DNA from: Rhodomicrobium udaipurense JA643
Lineage (GTDB): Bacteria > Pseudomonadota > Alphaproteobacteria > Rhizobiales > Rhodomicrobiaceae
Assembly: GCF_000636015.1 (NCBI RefSeq)
Contig: NZ_JFZJ01000017.1
Span: 1 to 42,293, forward strand
Length of the DNA stretch: 42,293 nt
Direction of reading: 5' to 3'
The translations under genes and the position numbers were made by a program. How positions within the stretch are numbered: the stretch's first letter is position 1; every line of letters starts with the position of its first letter. Below, one piece after another: positions 23,176-31,869 of the stretch. The notes below the pieces were generated by a model. That model saw only the letters and a program-made list of their open reading frames with translations. It was not told the origin of the DNA and did not search any database.

Positions 23176-24996
23176 ATGGCCGCACCGCTTCTCACGCTAC
23201 AGAATATCGCGCTGACCTTCGGCGGCACGTCGCTTTTCGACGGCGCGAGCCTTGTCGTGTCCGAAGGCGACCGCATCGCGATCGTGGGGCGCAACGGCAC
23301 CGGCAAATCCACGCTCATGAAAATCGCGGCGGGGTTGATCGAGCCGGACAGCGGCAGCCGCTTCGCACAGCCCGGCGCGATCATGCGCTATCTGCCGCAG
23401 GAGCCCGATTTCGGCGACCACGCCACGGTGCTGTCGTATGTGGAAAGCGGCCTCGGCCCGACGGACGATCATTATCAGGCGCGGCTGCTCCTCGGAGAGC
23501 TCGACCTCACCGGCGAGGAAGCGCCCACCACGCTTTCGGGCGGCGAAGCGCGCCGCGCGGCGCTCGTCCGCATCCTCGCCGCGAACCCGGACGTTCTGCT
23601 GCTGGACGAGCCGACAAACCACCTCGACATTCAGGTGATCGAGTGGCTCGAAAAGCGCCTCGCCGCGATGAAATCGGCGCTCGTCATCATCAGCCACGAC
23701 CGGCGCTTCCTCACCAACCTGTCGCGCTCGACCGTGTGGGTGGATCGCGGCACGACGCGAACGCTCGAATTCGGCTTCGGCAAGTTCGAGGACTGGCGCG
23801 ACGAGTTTCTGGCGCAGGAGGAACTCGACCGGCACAAGCTCGCGCGCAAGATCGAGCGTGAGGCCGATTGGCTGCGCTACGGTGTCACCGCGCGGCGCAA
23901 GCGCAACGTCCGTCGCCTCGGTGCGCTGCATAGCCTGCGCGACGAGCTGCGCACGGCACGACGCGCGCCCGGCGCCGCGAGGCTGGAAGCGGCCGAGGGC
24001 GCGCAATCCGGCAAGCTGGTGATCGAGGCCGAGGGCATTTCTAAGTCCTATGGCGGCGGCAAGCCCGTGGTCGAGAAGTTCTCAACGCGCGTCATGCGCG
24101 GCGCGCGCATCGGCCTCGCGGGGCCGAACGGCGCGGGCAAGACGACGCTGCTCAAGATGCTCATTGGCGCGCTTGAACCCGACGAAGGCAATGTGCGCCT
24201 CGGCACCAATCTCGAAATCGCCGCGCTGGAGCAGAACCGCGACAGCCTCAAGCCCGACATGACCGTCGCCGATGCGCTGACGGGCGGGCATGGCGACCTC
24301 GTCGTCGTGAACGGCGCGGCGCGCCACGTCGCGTCCTACATGCAGGACTTCCTTTTCCTGCCGGAACAAGTGCGCTCGCCGCTGAAGGTGCTTTCCGGTG
24401 GCGAACGCGCGCGGCTCATGCTCGCCCGCGCCTTCGCGAAGCCGTCGAACCTGCTGGTGCTCGACGAGCCGACCAACGACCTAGACCTCGAAACGCTCGA
24501 CGTGCTCGAAGAACTGCTGAACGATTACGGCGGCACCATCATCCTCGTCAGCCATGACCGCGACTTCCTCGACCGCGTCGCGACATCGATGATCTGCCCG
24601 GACGGTAACGGCCAGTGGATCGAATATGCGGGCGGCTATTCCGACACGCTCGCGCAGCGCGGCGGGCGCGGTTTCGGCTCCGAGCCGACGAAGACGAAGT
24701 CCACGCAGGAGCCGAAGCTCAAGGCGGCGGCAGCTGGCGGCGATCAGCCAAAGCCGAAGCGCAAGCTCAGCTTCAACGAGAAGCATGCGCTCGAAACGCT
24801 GCCCGCGAAGATGACGGCGCTCGAAAAGCAGATCGGCACGCTTCAGGCGAAGCTCACCGACCCAAACCTCTATGCGAAAGATCGCAAGGCGTTCGATCAA
24901 GCGACCGCCGCGCTCGCGAAGGCGCAGGCCGAGTTGACCGAGGCGGAAAACCGCTGGCTCGAACTCGAAATCCTGCGCGAGGAGCTTGGGCTTTAG
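23176..24996 (+). CDS. ABC-F family ATPase (Uup-like)
   Basis: Cytosolic duplicated ATPase of 606 residues without membrane segments, of the ABC-F ribosome-associated family. First cassette: Walker A GRNGTGKST, signature LSGGE, Walker B VLLLDEPTNHLD. Second cassette: Walker A GPNGAGKTT, signature LSGGERARL, Walker B LLVLDEPTNDLD. Between them lies a basic interdomain linker (ARKIEREADWLRYGVTARRKRN) that reaches the ribosomal P-tRNA site in this family. A charged coiled-coil C-terminus (about 535-606) is typical of Uup. The start ATG at 23176 precedes PLLTLQNIALTFG. Its 3' end overlaps by four bases the stop of the convergent small secreted gene. The exact subfamily (Uup versus EttA) is judged from the C-terminal coiled coil. 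Confidence 0.92.
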   Translation: MAAPLLTLQNIALTFGGTSLFDGASLVVSEGDRIAIVGRNGTGKSTLMKIAAGLIEPDSGSRFAQPGAIMRYLPQEPDFGDHATVLSYVESGLGPTDDHYQARLLLGELDLTGEEAPTTLSGGEARRAALVRILAANPDVLLLDEPTNHLDIQVIEWLEKRLAAMKSALVIISHDRRFLTNLSRSTVWVDRGTTRTLEFGFGKFEDWRDEFLAQEELDRHKLARKIEREADWLRYGVTARRKRNVRRLGALHSLRDELRTARRAPGAARLEAAEGAQSGKLVIEAEGISKSYGGGKPVVEKFSTRVMRGARIGLAGPNGAGKTTLLKMLIGALEPDEGNVRLGTNLEIAALEQNRDSLKPDMTVADALTGGHGDLVVVNGAARHVASYMQDFLFLPEQVRSPLKVLSGGERARLMLARAFAKPSNLLVLDEPTNDLDLETLDVLEELLNDYGGTIILVSHDRDFLDRVATSMICPDGNGQWIEYAGGYSDTLAQRGGRGFGSEPTKTKSTQEPKLKAAAAGGDQPKPKRKLSFNEKHALETLPAKMTALEKQIGTLQAKLTDPNLYAKDRKAFDQATAALAKAQAELTEAENRWLELEILREELGL

Positions 24997-25274
24997 CGGC
25001 CCCAGCCGTTCGAATAACCGGAGCGATGGTCGTTGGACGAGCCCGAACCGTAGGAGTTACGGTTCGGGTCGATCCAACCTTCGCGCCCGGTGTACGGGTT
25101 AACATTCCCTTTGGTGCTGAAATTATCATTGAGATTATTGTTCGGCCTCGTCTGGTAGTGCGGCTCGACGTAGGTACCGTCATCGCGAGTGTAACCTCGC
25201 ACGTGGGTATCTCCGGCGAAGGCAGCAGATGAGACCGAGAGGGCAATGAGGGTCGTCAGAAAATGGCGCATCAA
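24993..25274 (-). CDS. Small secreted protein with YTRxDGTYVxPHYQTRP motif
   Basis: A 93-residue exported protein: signal peptide MMRHFLTTLIALSVSSAAFA, then HVRGYTRDDGTYVEPHYQTR and an Asn/Gly-rich region with NFSTKGNVNPYTGREG. I recognise this motif combination from many short alphaproteobacterial hypothetical proteins; no function is established that I know of. The start may be the first or second ATG (25274 or 25271). It converges tail-to-tail with the ABC-F gene, stops overlapping. The AT-rich stretch upstream (25275-25330) probably holds its promoter. Confidence 0.8.
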   Translation of the reverse strand: MMRHFLTTLIALSVSSAAFAGDTHVRGYTRDDGTYVEPHYQTRPNNNLNDNFSTKGNVNPYTGREGWIDPNRNSYGSGSSNDHRSGYSNGWGR

Positions 25275-25447
25275 AAAACCTATTCAAAAAAAGATCAGAC
25301 AAGTTTCTTTACCCTTCTTTGCGACTGAGCGCAAGCGTCGCCTTTTCAGGGCGCAAAGCGTCTTCACGCCGATCTGACGGGACAAACGCCGTCGCACCAC
25401 GCCCGCGCACTCCGAATCAGTTAATCTTCTGCAAACGGAGGGCACAA

Positions 25448-26260
25448 ATGGCGAACTTCAACACGCATCTCGCCGTGGCGGCGGTCGGCACCGGGCTTTG
25501 CGCCACGGGCGCGCTCGCGGGCAACGCCGCGCCGAACAGCTACCTGCTCACGCTGACGCTCGCGGGCACCATCGGCGGCATCCTCCCCGACATCGACCTC
25601 GAAAAGGCGATCCCCTCGCGCATCCTGTTCTCGGCGCTCGGCGTGATCGCGGCGTTCATCGCGCTGTTTTCGCTCGAAAAACGATACTCGATCGCCGAAC
25701 TCTGGATCGTCTGGCTCGCCGTTTATGCCTTCGTGCGCTACGTCGTGCACTGGATCTTCCACACGCGCACGCGCCATCGCGGCATCTTCCATTCTCTGCT
25801 CGCGGGCGGCTTCTTCATGGTGCTGACCGCCGTCATCTTCGCCCGCATTTTCGGCGAACCGGCCGCGCTCGCCTGGCTGACCGGCCTTTTCGTGCTGATC
25901 GGCTTCGTCATTCATCTCGCGCTCGACGAAATCTATTCCGTCGATATCGAGGGCGCGCAGCTCAAGAAATCCTTCGGAACGGCGCTGAAGGTCGTGGATC
26001 GCAAATCGTGGCGCGCGTCGGCGTTGATGGGCGTCGCTTTCGGCGCCGTCGTGGCGAGCGCGCCTCCGTCGCAGGAGTTCGAGGACATCATGGCCCCGCC
26101 GACGGTGTTCGCGTTCCTGAAGGAGCGGCTGCTGCCGAAGGGGAACTGGTTCGGCATCGAATTGCCGAAGTCGGTCGCGGCAGAGCCGGTCAAGACGGCG
26201 GCGGATACGAAGTCGACCGTGACACCGCGGCTAACGGGCTATACAGCTTCGAAAAAATAG
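25448..26260 (+). CDS. YdjM/DUF457 family membrane-bound metal-dependent hydrolase
   Basis: Inner-membrane protein of 270 residues with several hydrophobic helices. Family motifs in order: NFNTHLAVAA at the N-terminus, GGILPDIDLEKAIPSR, the TRHRGIFHSLLAG motif and HLALDEIYSVDIEG, whose His and Asp residues are the supposed metal ligands. This is the DUF457 (LexA-binding, inner-membrane-associated hydrolase) family; the true reaction is poorly known. The ATG at 25448 has GGAGGG seven bases upstream; the longer frame to 25319 lacks support. The C-terminus is followed within ten bases by the AT-rich ParA region. Confidence 0.88.
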   Translation: MANFNTHLAVAAVGTGLCATGALAGNAAPNSYLLTLTLAGTIGGILPDIDLEKAIPSRILFSALGVIAAFIALFSLEKRYSIAELWIVWLAVYAFVRYVVHWIFHTRTRHRGIFHSLLAGGFFMVLTAVIFARIFGEPAALAWLTGLFVLIGFVIHLALDEIYSVDIEGAQLKKSFGTALKVVDRKSWRASALMGVAFGAVVASAPPSQEFEDIMAPPTVFAFLKERLLPKGNWFGIELPKSVAAEPVKTAADTKSTVTPRLTGYTASKK

Positions 26261-26353
26261 AAAACTCCTTTGTCTGAAATAACTGAATATCAAACATCGT
26301 CGGACGGCTACTACAGTGCGGGTCACGCGTCCGACCAAAGCGGAGCAGATAGA

Positions 26354-27451
26354 ATGGCTAAGGTGATTTCGCTCTTTAACCATAAGGGGGGCGTTAGCAA
26401 AACCACTACAACCTTTCATCTCGGTTGGAAGTTAGGCCGTCTTGGCAAAAGGGTTCTTGTCGTCGATGCTGATCCACAATGCAATCTAACTGGTCTCACC
26501 CTAGGCCTAGATGACTATAATTCGCTTTTTGCATTTTATGATAGTAAACAAAATAGTGACATTTTTAGTAGTCTTGCTCCCACTTTCGCAATGCAAGACA
26601 TATCCACGTCTCCAGGGACGACCGGAAAGACACCAGTCGCTTCTACTCAGAACCCTAATCTATTTATTCTAGCCGGTAATATCAGGTTTTCGGAAATAGA
26701 CACTCAGATTGCCACCGCCCTTACAAGTAGTGCAACCATCCCCGTGCTAAGGCAATTTGTAAGCGCTTTCAATAAGCTAATCAGGAAAGTCGCCATCGAG
26801 AACAAAATCGATATTGTTTTAGTTGATATGAGTCCAAGTGTATCAGCCACAAATCACTGTATACTTATGAGTTCTGACAATTTTATTATCCCAATATCGC
26901 CAGACTTTTATTGCTATCAAGCGATAGATTCCCTCTCCAATGTATTCCCAAGATGGGTTAATGAAATAAAAACGTTTAAGGATGCCGAACCAGAGTCCTT
27001 GCCAATTAATAACCCTAAAATGCTTGGATACATATCTCAAAATTATCGCATATATACTGTCGACGGGGCGGAAGAGTCCGAACAAAAAAGCATGTCAAAG
27101 GCATATGTCGCATGGCTAGAAAAAATAAAAGATATCGTCGGGTCGAAGCTTGTTCCCACATTGGGAAGCATTGACATGCTCATTGATGAGCAAACATTCC
27201 GCGATGCCGTCTCTTACGATGAGCCATACCATCTCGCAGGAGTGCAAAATTTCAGTGGCCTAATCCCGGTATCCCAAAAGCTTTCAAAGCCCATATTTGA
27301 GTTGACTGCCAAAGATGGCGAATGGTCGGGTGCGCGATGGAAGCGCACGCAAAATGGCAAAGAATACGGAATAAAGGTCAACATTGAGGAGGCCGACAAG
27401 GTCTATACACGGCTGGCTGAAGCCATCTTAAAAATGGTGCAGCCATTTTGA
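26354..27451 (+). CDS. ParA/Soj-like ATPase, AT-rich, probably horizontally acquired
   Basis: Deviant Walker-A ATPase of about 365 residues. It starts MAKVISLFNHKGGVSKTTTTFHLGWKL, i.e. KGGVSKTT with Ser in place of the usual Gly before the catalytic Lys. Walker A' is VLVVDADPQCNLTG, and IDIVLVDMSPSVS is the Walker-B-like switch. An unrecognised C-terminal extension carries EWSGARWKRTQNGKEYG. The ATG at 26354 has GGAG upstream; a TTG at 26270 would add 28 unlike residues. Base composition and codon use (many ATA, TTA, AGT, AAT) differ sharply from both neighbours, and the AT-rich stretch is confined to about 26262-27453. No ParB or centromere-like repeat is adjacent, so it is an orphan; a role in mobile-element maintenance or defence is only conjecture. 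Confidence 0.85.
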   Translation: MAKVISLFNHKGGVSKTTTTFHLGWKLGRLGKRVLVVDADPQCNLTGLTLGLDDYNSLFAFYDSKQNSDIFSSLAPTFAMQDISTSPGTTGKTPVASTQNPNLFILAGNIRFSEIDTQIATALTSSATIPVLRQFVSAFNKLIRKVAIENKIDIVLVDMSPSVSATNHCILMSSDNFIIPISPDFYCYQAIDSLSNVFPRWVNEIKTFKDAEPESLPINNPKMLGYISQNYRIYTVDGAEESEQKSMSKAYVAWLEKIKDIVGSKLVPTLGSIDMLIDEQTFRDAVSYDEPYHLAGVQNFSGLIPVSQKLSKPIFELTAKDGEWSGARWKRTQNGKEYGIKVNIEEADKVYTRLAEAILKMVQPF

Positions 27452-27463
27452 TGATGCTGCCAG

Positions 27464-28339
27464 CTAATCCTTCGCCTTGAGCGCGTCGGCGAGGCGTGCC
27501 GTCGCGGAGCCGGGCTTTGCCGGCTGTTGCTGGCTTTCATGTGGCGACCACCCGCAGAGATAGATGATCTCGAACGTCGCGCGCACGCGGCCGTTGTCGC
27601 CGGAGAAGCGCTCGGCGTAGATCGCCGCCGCGCGAAGCAGCGTATCGCGCCGCAAGAACCGCCGGGACCGGGCCGCGAGCGGGTTCGCCGCGCCCATCGC
27701 CTTCAGGTCGCGCATGAGCGCAAGCGCATCCGCATAGGTCACCGTCAGTTGCTCCGCATCGGCAACCGGCAGCGCGAAGCCCGCGCGCTGGAGAAGCCCG
27801 CCCATGTCGCGCAGATCGGCGGTCGGGAACACGCGGGGCGACACGCCGCCCGCTGTCTCGGTTTCCGCCTGCATGAACGCCTGACGCAGTTCGATCAGCG
27901 TGTCGCCGCCCAGCAGCGCCGCGAGGAACAAGCCGTCCGGGCGAAGCGCGCGGCGGATCTGGATGAGCGCGCCGGGCAAATCGTTCGCGAGGTGAAGCGA
28001 CAGCGCCGAGGTGATGAGGTCGAACGCGCCCTCCTTCAGCGGCAGCGCCTCAACATCCGCAACGACGGCGGGCTTCGGGCAGGCTTCGGCGAGCGGCAGC
28101 GCGGGCGCAAGCGAAACGGGCGCGAGGCCGGGGAACCGCGCGGACAGCGTGCGGGCCATGACGCCGTGATGCGCGCCGACATCCGCAACGCGCGCGAAAT
28201 CCCGCCGAATGCCGCCGAGGCGATCCGCGATTTCCTCCGCTGCGTGCCGGATCAGAAAGTCCGTCGCCGGCAGCGTCCTGCTCGCGCGGGCAAGCGCGCG
28301 GCGCATTTGAGTCCGGTCGAAAATTCCGGGGCTGGTCAA
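27464..28339 (-). CDS. SAM-dependent methyltransferase-fold protein (BioC/NDUFAF5-like)
   Basis: Cytosolic class I SAM-binding protein of 291 residues. It begins with FDRTQMRRALARASR, then motif I VADVGAHHGVMARTL, the acidic loop ADVEALPLKEGAFDLITSALSLHLANDL, and RALRPDGLFLAALLGGDTL. This combination matches the bacterial relatives of mitochondrial complex I assembly factor NDUFAF5, which acts on a complex I subunit. Biotin-pathway BioC is related but less fitting. It diverges from ComF over about 60 bases. This gene beside comF-grxC-nit is a usual alphaproteobacterial arrangement, indicating that the AT-rich ParA gene has been inserted at its other side. Confidence 0.85.
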   Translation of the reverse strand: MTSPGIFDRTQMRRALARASRTLPATDFLIRHAAEEIADRLGGIRRDFARVADVGAHHGVMARTLSARFPGLAPVSLAPALPLAEACPKPAVVADVEALPLKEGAFDLITSALSLHLANDLPGALIQIRRALRPDGLFLAALLGGDTLIELRQAFMQAETETAGGVSPRVFPTADLRDMGGLLQRAGFALPVADAEQLTVTYADALALMRDLKAMGAANPLAARSRRFLRRDTLLRAAAIYAERFSGDNGRVRATFEIIYLCGWSPHESQQQPAKPGSATARLADALKAKD

Positions 28340-28397
28340 CGCGTTCGTCCCGGATTACTGTCAATTTTAGACAAATTCATTCTTCCTCGCGTTGCAG

Positions 28398-29183
28398 ATG
28401 TTCCAGCCCGTTGCCCGCTTCGCCGCCGAAAGCCTGCGCTACTCGGCGGACCTCATCCTCCCCGCCGTCTGTGTATCATGCGCCACGCCGGTGACGCGGC
28501 ACAACCTCCTTTGCGCGAAATGCTGGGGCGGCCTCGTTCCGATCACAGCGCCGTATTGCGACAGGCTCGGCATTCCGCTCCCCGGCTATGACGGCAGCGG
28601 CCCGCATCTCTCGGCGCAGGCTTTCACCGATCCGCCCGTGTTCGACCGCGCGCGAGCGGCCTGCGTTTACGGCGGCGTGATCCGTAAACTTATCGTGCGG
28701 TTCAAATTCGAGGATCGTCACGAGCCGCTGCCCCTGTTTCTCCGGCTGACGCGCGAAGCAGGGCGCGATCTGCTGGCCGACGCGGATTTGATCGCGCCCG
28801 TGCCGCTGCACCGGTTCCGGCTTCTGCAACGCCGCTTCAATCAGTCGGCGCTGCTGGCGAAGGGGCTTTCCCGCGCATCGGGGGTTCCGGCTTCGGTCAT
28901 GGCGCTGAAACGGACGAAGCGAACGAAGGCGCAGGTCGGCCTTCAGCACGACGCGCGCCGGACGAACGTCGCGGAAGCGTTCAGTGTCGGCGCCAGCGGC
29001 CGGCGCGCCGTAGCCGGAAAGCGCGTGTTGCTCGTCGATGACGTCATCACCACCGGAGCAACCGCGAACGCCTGCGCGGCGGCGCTACTCGCGGCGGGCG
29101 CGCGCGCTGTGGATATACTCGCCGTCGCGCTTGTCTGGCACGGTGCCGCCACTTTCCTTGACGAAGGCGGCGATGTGCTTTAG
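28398..29183 (+). CDS. comF: ComF family phosphoribosyltransferase-like protein
   Basis: Protein of about 261 residues. The N-terminal four-cysteine zinc finger (CVSCATPV...LLCAKCWGGL) is followed by a type I phosphoribosyltransferase domain with the PRPP loop VLLVDDVITTGATANACAAAL and RRFNQSALLAKGLSR. In transformable bacteria ComF helps DNA uptake; in most proteobacteria (GntX-like) the role is unclear. The ATG at 28398 is chosen; a TTG at 28392 lies just upstream. It leads a rightward cluster with grxC and the Nit gene. Confidence 0.88.
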   Translation: MFQPVARFAAESLRYSADLILPAVCVSCATPVTRHNLLCAKCWGGLVPITAPYCDRLGIPLPGYDGSGPHLSAQAFTDPPVFDRARAACVYGGVIRKLIVRFKFEDRHEPLPLFLRLTREAGRDLLADADLIAPVPLHRFRLLQRRFNQSALLAKGLSRASGVPASVMALKRTKRTKAQVGLQHDARRTNVAEAFSVGASGRRAVAGKRVLLVDDVITTGATANACAAALLAAGARAVDILAVALVWHGAATFLDEGGDVL

Positions 29184-29258
29184 CTGACGCTCCCGGCTCT
29201 GGACCAGCGGCGCTTCGCACACCATCTGCTTGCGGTTCTAAAAGCCAGGAAATACAAA

Positions 29259-29513
29259 ATGCAGCCAGTGACCATCTACACCACGCCGTCCTGCCCCTAT
29301 TGCCGCCGTGCGAAAGCCCTTCTGGGACGCAAGGGCGTGGCCTTCGACGAAATCGATGTGTCGGATCGGGCGAAGCGGGCCGAAATGTCGGAGCTCGTGG
29401 GCGGACGCACTTCCGTTCCCCAGATCTTCATCGGATCGCGACATATTGGCGGATGTGACGACCTTCATGCCTTGGATGCGAAAGGCGAACTTGATCCTCT
29501 GCTGCAAAGCTGA
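29259..29513 (+). CDS. grxC: Glutaredoxin 3
   Basis: Cytosolic thiol-disulfide oxidoreductase of 84 residues, the normal GrxC size. The redox motif CPYC is at residues 12-15 (TTPSCPYCRRAK). The TSVPQIFIGSRHIGGCDDLHAL stretch holds the cis-proline and the glutathione-binding GGCDD loop. It lies between comF and the Nit amidase gene on the same strand, a conserved order in Hyphomicrobiales. Confidence 0.95.
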   Translation: MQPVTIYTTPSCPYCRRAKALLGRKGVAFDEIDVSDRAKRAEMSELVGGRTSVPQIFIGSRHIGGCDDLHALDAKGELDPLLQS

Positions 29514-29551
29514 GCAAAATGAGACAAACTTTTTAAGGAGCAGGCAAGAGC

Positions 29552-30424
29552 ATGGCCGAAAGAGATCCGTTTCGAGTGGGCCTCGTCCAGATGCGGGCGG
29601 GGAAAGACGTTCGAGATAATCTTCTGGAGGCGGAAGCGCTGATACGCGATGCGGCTCGCAAGGGCGCGCATTACATCCAGACGCCGGAAAACACGCTCCT
29701 GATGGAGGTGGACGCGCCTCACCTTCTCGAAAAGATCGTTCCCGAAGCCGAAACGGAAGGCGTGGCGCATTTCGCCCACCTCGCCAAGACGCTGCGCGTG
29801 TGGCTGCATATCGGCTCCATCGCGGTGAAGATCGACGAGAACAAGGCGGCGAACCGCGCGTTCCTGTTCACGCCGAACGGCGACATCGTGCTGCGCTACG
29901 ACAAGATCCACATGTTCGACGTCGATCTGCCGAGCGGCGAATCCTACCGCGAATCCGCCACGTTCATTCCCGGCACGCAGGCCTACGTCGCGCAGCTTCC
30001 GTGGGGATTGCTCGGCGTCGCCACTTGCTACGACATCCGCTTCCCCGAGCAGTTCAAGGCGCTGGCCATGGCGGGCGCGAAGTTCCTCACCGCGCCGTCA
30101 GCCTTCACGAAGGTCACAGGCGAAAAACACTGGCATACGCTGCTTCGCGCGCGGGCCATCGAAAACGGCTGCTTCGTGTTCGCCGCCGCGCAGGGCGGCC
30201 GCCACGCAAACGGCCGCACGACCTTCGGCCACAGCCTCATCATCTCGCCATGGGGTGAAATCATCGCCGAGGGCGACACCGATCCGGGCGTTATCGTCGC
30301 CGACATCGATCCGGAGGAAGTGGACCGCGTGCGCGCCCGCATCCCGGCTCTGGATCACGCGCGCGATTTCGAGGTGAGCGTGGTGCAGATGCCGAAGGGC
30401 GCGACGCTTAAGGCGGTGGGCTGA
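29552..30424 (+). CDS. Nitrilase-superfamily amidase (Nit1-type, deaminated glutathione amidase-like)
   Basis: Cytosolic carbon-nitrogen hydrolase of 290 residues. The catalytic triad is E46 (TPENTLL), K118 (YDKIHMFDVDLP) and C159 (VATCYDIRFPEQF). The KIHMFDVDLPSGESYRES and CYDIRFPE wording is that of the Nit1/NitFhit branch, which removes deaminated glutathione as metabolite repair. Association with a glutaredoxin gene fits a glutathione-related task. The ATG at 29552 has AAGGAG 12 bases upstream. It is followed closely by the prolyl-tRNA editing gene. Confidence 0.92.
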   Translation: MAERDPFRVGLVQMRAGKDVRDNLLEAEALIRDAARKGAHYIQTPENTLLMEVDAPHLLEKIVPEAETEGVAHFAHLAKTLRVWLHIGSIAVKIDENKAANRAFLFTPNGDIVLRYDKIHMFDVDLPSGESYRESATFIPGTQAYVAQLPWGLLGVATCYDIRFPEQFKALAMAGAKFLTAPSAFTKVTGEKHWHTLLRARAIENGCFVFAAAQGGRHANGRTTFGHSLIISPWGEIIAEGDTDPGVIVADIDPEEVDRVRARIPALDHARDFEVSVVQMPKGATLKAVG

Positions 30425-30435
30425 CACGCATCACC

Positions 30436-30951
30436 ATGAACGACTGGCGCGCCTTCTTCGGGCTTCTCGCATCGCTCGGCATTGCTTACGAGACGGTGGA
30501 GCACGAGGAAGTGCACACGGCGCAAGGGCTTGCGAGCCGCGACGTGTCGCTCTGGGAATTCCCGGTCAAGAATATCGTGGTCGAGGACAAGGCAAAGCAG
30601 CTTTACCTCGTCACGATGCACCTGCTTACGCCTCCGCTCGATCTTAAAGCGCTCGCGAAGCAGCTCGGCGCGGACGGGCGCTTCTCCTTTGCGTCACCTG
30701 AGACGATGGGTGCAGCGCTGAAGGTGCTGCCCGGCAGCGTCACGCCTTTCGCGCTGGTGAACGATACGGAGCGGCGCGTCAGGCCGATTTTCGATGAACG
30801 CATGCGCGTGTCGAAAACGGTCAGCGCTCATCCGCTCGTCAATACCATGACGACGACGATCGCGATGGTCGACCTCATGCGGCTTCTCGGCGTGAACGGC
30901 CATGAGCCAAATTGGTGCGCGCTTCCGCTGAAGGCTCAGCCGGTATCTTGA
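30436..30951 (+). CDS. Prolyl-tRNA editing protein (YbaK/ProX family deacylase)
   Basis: Cytosolic 171-residue protein of the YbaK/INS-domain superfamily, which hydrolyses mischarged Ala- or Cys-tRNA-Pro. Family landmarks are TVEHEEVHTAQGLASR near the N-terminus, VKNIVVEDKAKQLYLVTM with the conserved KN, and PGSVTPFALVND, the usual GSVSPFGL-like motif. It is a free-standing editing domain, as in ProXp-ala (PrdX). The ATG at 30436 is 11 bases after the Nit stop. Its last 77 bases overlap the convergent zinc-ribbon gene. Confidence 0.9.
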   Translation: MNDWRAFFGLLASLGIAYETVEHEEVHTAQGLASRDVSLWEFPVKNIVVEDKAKQLYLVTMHLLTPPLDLKALAKQLGADGRFSFASPETMGAALKVLPGSVTPFALVNDTERRVRPIFDERMRVSKTVSAHPLVNTMTTTIAMVDLMRLLGVNGHEPNWCALPLKAQPVS

Positions 30952-31321
30952 GTTCCCGCCAATCGGCCTCGGACGAGCTTTTCGCCAGCGTCAGTGCGGG
31001 TTCGGCAACCGGCGCGTCGGCGGCGGCGATCTCACCCTTAATGAAATCGTATCCGCAATTCACGCAGACGCGGTTCGGCACGGGCAACGCCGCCCTAATG
31101 CCGTGCTCGGCATGCATCGCATAGGCCGAGGCGCCGCAGCGCGGGCAGCGGAAGGCGAAGAGGAAGACAACGTGGATGAGTGCCGCCATCCACAGCAGGA
31201 AGAAGAGCGTAAGAACGTCGATCACCGACGCGTATGACATCAGGAGAGCGCCGAGAAATAGCACCGCCGGAAGCGCCAGTACTACCCTGAAGAACCGGAC
31301 CCGGATCAAGCTCGTCTCCAT
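30875..31321 (-). CDS. Membrane protein with zinc-ribbon (hypothetical)
   Basis: A 148-residue protein of unknown function. Two hydrophobic helices (VVLALPAVLFLGALLMSYASVI and LTLFFLLWMAALIHVVFLFAF) are followed directly by a four-cysteine zinc ribbon, FRCPRCGASAYA ... NRVCVNCGYDF, and a polar Ala/Ser-rich tail. Protein-like composition and the intact CxxC pair support it as real despite its 3' end overlapping the prolyl-tRNA editing gene by 77 bases. Its tail in that overlap is low-information sequence. No partner is evident. Confidence 0.7.
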   Translation of the reverse strand: METSLIRVRFFRVVLALPAVLFLGALLMSYASVIDVLTLFFLLWMAALIHVVFLFAFRCPRCGASAYAMHAEHGIRAALPVPNRVCVNCGYDFIKGEIAAADAPVAEPALTLAKSSSEADWRELKIPAEPSAEARTNLAHGRSRREAA

Positions 31322-31398
31322 CGGTCAATTGGATATAGCTTTAGCAGAAATCGGTTTCTGCTTTGTGGTCCGAATAGCGATGGTCTCTGTGCGCGGAT

Positions 31399-31869
31399 TT
31401 ACTTGAGCTTCACCTTGTAGCGGATGAACGGGTCGCGCGGCACAATCTTGTCGTAGAGCGCGCGCGCCGGCTCGTTCGCCTCGTGCGTGTGCCAGGAGAC
31501 GCGCGGCCACCCCTCGACGCGCCCTTTGTGGATCAGCGCTTCGATGAGGGCGCGGCCGACGCCTTCTCCGCGCGCGTCGTCCGCAACGAACAAGTCCTCC
31601 ATATAGCAAATGGGCTGCGGTCCGAGCGTGTGCGCATGCAGCACGTAATTCGCGAAGCCGACAAGTTGACCCGCGCTGAAGAAGCCGAGTCGCGTTTCCG
31701 CGACGAGCGCATGCACCGGCTCGCGCGGCTCCAGAATGCGCCGCCAAAGCTCATCGGTCACTTCGCGCGGAGCCGCAACGCCATAGAACGCGAGATAGCC
31801 CTGCCACAGCCTGCGCCAGCCGACCTCGTCGCCGGGACCGGGCGCGCGGATGCGGCAGGGAAGCGTCAC
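31399..31869 (-). CDS. GNAT family N-acetyltransferase
   Basis: Acetyl-CoA-dependent acetyltransferase of 156 residues, substrate unknown. The A-motif is VADDARGEGVGRALIEALI (R/Q-x-x-G-x-G/A), preceded by CYMEDLFV and followed by SWHTHEANEPARALYDKI, the B-motif. The start GTG at 31869 overlaps the ubiG stop by four bases (GTGA), so it is probably co-translated with ubiG. The upstream-extended frame (to 32160) runs through ubiG in another register and is not protein-like. Confidence 0.88.
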   Translation of the reverse strand: MTLPCRIRAPGPGDEVGWRRLWQGYLAFYGVAAPREVTDELWRRILEPREPVHALVAETRLGFFSAGQLVGFANYVLHAHTLGPQPICYMEDLFVADDARGEGVGRALIEALIHKGRVEGWPRVSWHTHEANEPARALYDKIVPRDPFIRYKVKLK

